Of a stretch of 64,000 nucleotides of DNA, positions 60,601 through 64,000 are shown piece after piece. Source of the stretch: Leptasterias polaris (lineage: Eukaryota > Echinodermata > Asteroidea > Forcipulatida > Asteriidae). Position numbers and translations under genes: made by a program. How positions within the stretch are numbered: the first letter of the stretch is position 1; each line of letters opens with the position of its first letter. The notes below the pieces were generated by a model that saw nothing but the letters and a program-made list of their open reading frames with translations, was not told where the DNA came from and did not search any database. The stretch covers positions 2,238,501 through 2,302,500 of the forward strand of contig JAZGTN010000017.1 of NCBI GenBank assembly GCA_037783415.1, given 5' to 3'.

Positions 60601-61853
60601 TTCGTTGTTCCAAAAGAAACCAGACTACTTCTCCTTCCAGTCTCGGTTTGGTTACATCGATTGGAATGGGAGAATCAAAATGGCCACACATGATAAAGGT
60701 CTATTTTTTGACCAACCTCGGACGACCAGAGCTTAGCTGGCATACGTACGGGTGTTTATTGCATAACCCACTGTCGTCCTGAGCGACACATTTTCTGGGA
60801 AATAATGCAACCGCCTTGTGACCAAGGCTATCAAGAAATAATGTGAAGATGGGTTTTGATTGAGACCAAGGGAATAACAGAGTGGGACGGTATTGCGTTC
60901 GTTTAAAACCGGCAGGTTAGAGACCGTGTGGTAAAGGACATCCCCAAGTAGTACATAAAGCAGGACAGTTTTTTCAGAACTTGTTCTCCGGAATTCCAAA
61001 ATCTACTTCGCGGCAGTAGAATAATATCAAGACAAGTTCTCAAGAACAAATCTACACAGCAAAGTGAATGCACATAAAACCGCAAACTGAATTTATATTA
61101 CGTTCCTACCCAATTTGTAATCAATGTTTTGAGCCCGCACGAACAAACACAGTCATTTTAACCAAGTTGTTAAGAGACAGATATTAAGTCTGATAAAACT
61201 TTCCCCTAAAATACTTTAGTTTCAACAAAGGTCTTTCTTAACCTGCCGGAAATGTATATATAGTTTACACCCGGTTCAGACAGGCGCTCTAGAGTCGCGC
61301 CGAACCAAACTATTGAATTAAGTACATGAAAAGTTCGACGTCTGAAACAGTTAAGAGCGACTGGACGCGATAGAAGTCTAAAGATCGACTGTTTCAGTCG
61401 TTCGGAACGACTCTGGAGCGCCTTGGTTTCAGACGTCGATCTTGTCATGAGCCGAACCTATTGTAAATGTTTGGTTAAGTTCGCCTGTCTGAAACCAAAA
61501 TTTAATTGGGTCGACCTAGAGTCGCTCCTAATCTATTTGGTTCGGCGCGACTCTAGAGCGCCTGTCTGAAACGGGTGTTACTTAACAAATAATAATAAAC
61601 CTTTGTTATCTCATACTCAGGTACGCTTCTGTACTTTTTCACTGAGATGTTTGACGGTCTCTCCCACGGTCCCCGGTTCCATCCTCTGTACTTCTGGGCT
61701 TACTTCTTCGGATTGAACTCACCTTGGCTCGTGGTGCCTCCAATCCTAATATACCAGTCTTGGAAACACCTCAACCTGGCCCAGGGGCTTCTGGACAAAG
61801 AGACCGGATTCAACCCAGTAAAAGCTTATGGTGTCTCCAAAAAACTGAAATGA
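57635..61853 (+). CDS. EBP: Emopamil-binding protein / sterol delta8-delta7 isomerase
   Basis: Four exons, 57635-57929, 58479-58515, 60241-60383 and 61621-61853, encode 235 residues (human about 230). EBP is a multi-span ER membrane enzyme that shifts the sterol double bond from C8 to C7. The family core is clear: LCWWGLCGCIHMVLEGY (catalytic His74 and Glu78), KEYTKGDSRYV, MEGLTAWIEGP (Glu120), HPMRHVLQFGVSIGQFYG, and HPLYFWAYFFGLNSPWLVVP (Trp194). These match the catalytic His/Glu/Glu/Trp of human EBP. The start chosen, MASNVSHPYYP, aligns with the vertebrate N-terminus. An in-frame upstream ATG at 57563 would add 24 residues. All junctions are GT-AG. A candidate AATAAA lies at 62300. Confidence 0.95.
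58733..59300. repeat. TTTA microsatellite and A-rich repeat in EBP intron 2
   Basis: A (TTTA)n run at about 58838-58865 is followed by a retroelement-like A-rich stretch with CAGGGGCTGTCAAGG. No exon is seen. Confidence 0.35.
61268..61577. mobile_element. 310-bp MITE, Harbinger-like, in EBP intron 3
   Basis: The ends CACCCGGTTCAGACAGGCGC and the complement GCGCCTGTCTGAAACGGGTG form inverted repeats of about 43 bp (with GCTCTAGAGTCGCGCCGAAC). TTA flanks it on both sides (61265-61267 and 61578-61580), which fits the 3-bp TWA target of PIF/Harbinger elements. Subterminal GAACGACTC and GAGCGACT copies repeat inside. It lies 43 bases before EBP exon 4. Confidence 0.8.
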
Positions 61854-62299
61854 TTTGTTTAGAGTAAAACTGATATGAATGTTTTGTAGAAGACATTTGC
61901 ATGTTAAGAAGAAGATATTATTGTACCATTTTGTATTGGGGTGGACATAAATATCGTCTAAATATTTATGCTGTGTAAGTCTGGGTGATGGTGTAGAGCT
62001 TACACTTTTTCGACGGTGGCGAATTACTCACGGGACCATCCTAACACACAAACTCTGATGAAAACCAATGACACCAACACTCTTGGACGATCACACAATA
62101 AGGGTATACCGATCGACTCCTATATCCCGTTGTATTACTATCCCATTGCAATACTCCTCTCGTTGCAATTTATGTTCATGATCGAGTGAGAAGATTTTGA
62201 CTTTGCACCCCGTTTCAAAGCCCTTTTTAAAAGTCCTATACTCCACAAATCCCATTTTTCGTGAAAATTCAACAATTATACCAATGATGTAGTTTCCCT

Positions 62300-62305
62300 T
62301 AATAA
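62300..62305 (+). terminator. Candidate EBP polyadenylation signal
   Basis: AATAAA lies about 450 bases after the EBP stop codon, the first canonical hexamer seen in that direction. Cleavage site not determined. Confidence 0.4.
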
Positions 62306-62364
62306 AGTCATCGGATAATCATTAGCCTAGAGGTATTAATCGCGATAGCCCATAGTATGCAGCC

Positions 62365-62480
62365 CCATCTTATAGATATACCACAATGCATTTTGGGAAA
62401 CTGAGTACAGCTAAAACATAATTCAAGTTGCCATGATGATGGTTTACACGTAACTATAATGTCAAGTTTTAGGTGACGTG
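62365..62480 (+). repeat. Dispersed repeat, copy of 11326-11440
   Basis: ATGCATTTTGGGAAACTGAG and the neighbouring blocks match the earlier copy in order and spacing. Confidence 0.55.
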
Positions 62481-62579
62481 TACATTTGTAGTAGACCTTT
62501 CAGTATTGTTCTTTGTTCCATTAAATCGCCTGGGGCGGTCCTCATGCATTCCTTTCGTTACGCAACGCCGGGTGCGTTT

Positions 62580-62700
62580 CTCCGACTCCACTCCCGCACA
62601 TGTATATAAAAGTTGATTGCACACACACTCGCTCTCTCACTTACATCTTTTCGACTCATGGATGAGGCAGCAGTTTAACCAACACCAGAGTGTATGTATA
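62580..62700 (+). promoter_or_regulatory. Possible TATA-type core promoter
   Basis: TATATAAAAG at 62603-62612 is followed about 30 bases later by a CTCTCTCACTT pyrimidine-rich stretch and then ATGGATGAGGCAGCAG, which stops after five codons. It may mark the 5' end of a gene or non-coding RNA extending past the window, or be chance. Confidence 0.3.
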
Positions 62701-64000
62701 ATATAATTGACACCTAGCGCTCTTATCTTTTAGAGAGGACAATTTAGCACTTACATTACTTTCTTAGGGCTCTTGTTGCTGTGGTGTGCTGTTTGGCAGT
62801 AGTACACAGCTAATAGGCACATCGCAGTTGCAAGCTAACTAATTCAACCAAAACCAAGTGCATTATAAATTATTTGGCACAAGTATTGCCCTCTTCTTAT
62901 TTACAATTACCAAAAGGCAAAGTAGCCAAATTTCGATTTAGTCCATATCATTTAAATTAATTAATAGCAAAGAACACGCTACTAAACATTGCTTCAAAAT
63001 CAAAATGGCTATTCACCTGACGTCATCACACGCGAAAACAATCTTGTTGGGGCCGTTTTGGGATCAGACGCCTGTGTGTTACTGTGTGCAGTGCGCGTGT
63101 AGTTTAGACGGCGCACCATACTCTTCACACGTCATTTGACAATGTTAATAGAGCGTATACGAATAAGTACCGTTTGTTAGTTTGATTTATTATAGGTTCA
63201 TTTAATGGTTAATATTAATTGTTTGGCACGATAGATGCCACATTTCCAATCTAGTATGATTTGTATGATAAAGCTGTAGACCTATTTAGACCAATTAAAA
63301 ACATTTCCAATGACATTCCCATTTCCTTTTATCACGTTTTAAAGTATGGAGCTACGAAATATACCAGCAAAATAAATGGCATTCATCAATTAATTGAAAA
63401 GCTTGTGTAGAGATTTATTTGTGGTCCTTTTACCCGTAAACCTGTATAGTGTATCGTCACAAAAAAATGAAGGTAGTCGATTTTGTTTGATGGAATAATA
63501 ATAACACACAGAATGGCGCTGTATCGCCGACAGGCGCCGTTTGAAATCGTTCATTATTTTTTTACGACAGGTAAGGGGAACTATTAAAAAAATGTTTTAA
63601 GAGTCAGCTATTCACAACTTAGTTGTAAGTGTGTTTTGGCCTTCAAGGTGCTGCAGCTCAAACTGCAGCCAAACACACAACAATACGGTTAAAGGGACAC
63701 ATCGCCTTGAATTGGGCAATTTGGGCCATAAAAAACGTTTGTTTTGAAATGAATACAGTTGGGAAATTGTTTAAAAGTAGAATATAATAGCAGAATTTTA
63801 GGATATTTGAAGGAAATGTGACCCTTTGTCAAGTGATGGTTGTACTACACCAGTGCTGTGTTACAACACAATGCATCGTTTATGTTATAAAAAATTACGA
63901 GCCCAATCCAGTTCATTTTTGACATACCTACATCCCAACGCTAAGCTTCATCAATCTTACTCGGGTAAAGACCCCTTAAAAAGGCAGGGCACTTTTTGTG
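62701..64000. other. No recognised gene to the window end
   Basis: A CRE-like TGACGTCATC lies at about 63019 and a short foldback (GGCGCTGTATCGCCGACAGGC) near 63514. No exon with recognisable protein was found. Confidence 0.4.

Noticed and set aside
1..64000. CRISPR arrays, operons, bacterial promoters or ribosome-binding sites
   Set aside because: The window is intron-containing animal DNA. The tandem arrays are transposon ends and microsatellites without spacer-repeat organisation.

Overview
This is nuclear DNA from an animal: AT-rich, genes split by GT-AG introns, and dense with small transposons. The protein similarities (BORCS6, EBP, a TRPV-type channel, GS-OX-like flavin monooxygenases) and the abundant ~370-bp repeats beginning AAAGGCACTG fit a marine deuterostome, most likely an echinoderm and perhaps a sea star. 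The taxon is inferred from remembered repeat families and was not searched.

Layout. (1) 638-4450, plus strand: the last six exons of a TRPV-family cation channel; the rest of the gene lies left of the window. (2) 4451-13214: no recognised gene; tRNA-derived SINEs, MITEs, and one possible first exon at 5309. (3) 13215-20001, minus strand: a complete five-exon BORCS6 gene (lysosome-positioning BORC complex). (4) 22.8-31.6 kb: a stack of nested mobile elements. The outer element (about 23117-30560) has matching inverted ends and subterminal arrays of the palindrome CCCATATGGG. It was hit by a LINE. That LINE was split inside its coding region by a 4.8-kb element (24965-29797) with its own inverted ends and arrays of TAGAATTCTA-type palindromes. 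The inner element carries a damaged minus-strand gene, a reverse-transcriptase remnant and a foldback element. (5) 33521-38227 and 47431-52576, minus strand: two intact flavin-containing monooxygenase genes in tandem, with identical exon lengths (197, 142, 137 and 820 nt). Between them lie several inverted-repeat elements, including a 1140-bp element with an 8-bp target duplication. (6) 57635-61853, plus strand: a complete four-exon EBP gene (sterol delta8-delta7 isomerase), with a 310-bp Harbinger-like MITE in its last intron. (7) 61854-64000: EBP 3' flank and a possible TATA promoter near 62603.

The genes do not form a pathway. BORCS6 acts at lysosomes, EBP acts in sterol synthesis in the ER, and the FMO pair probably oxidises small nucleophilic compounds. 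The most unusual features are the nested elements with palindrome-array ends, several unrelated smaller elements with similar ends, and a TRPV pore in which the usual Gly-Asp of the filter reads Ala-Lys.
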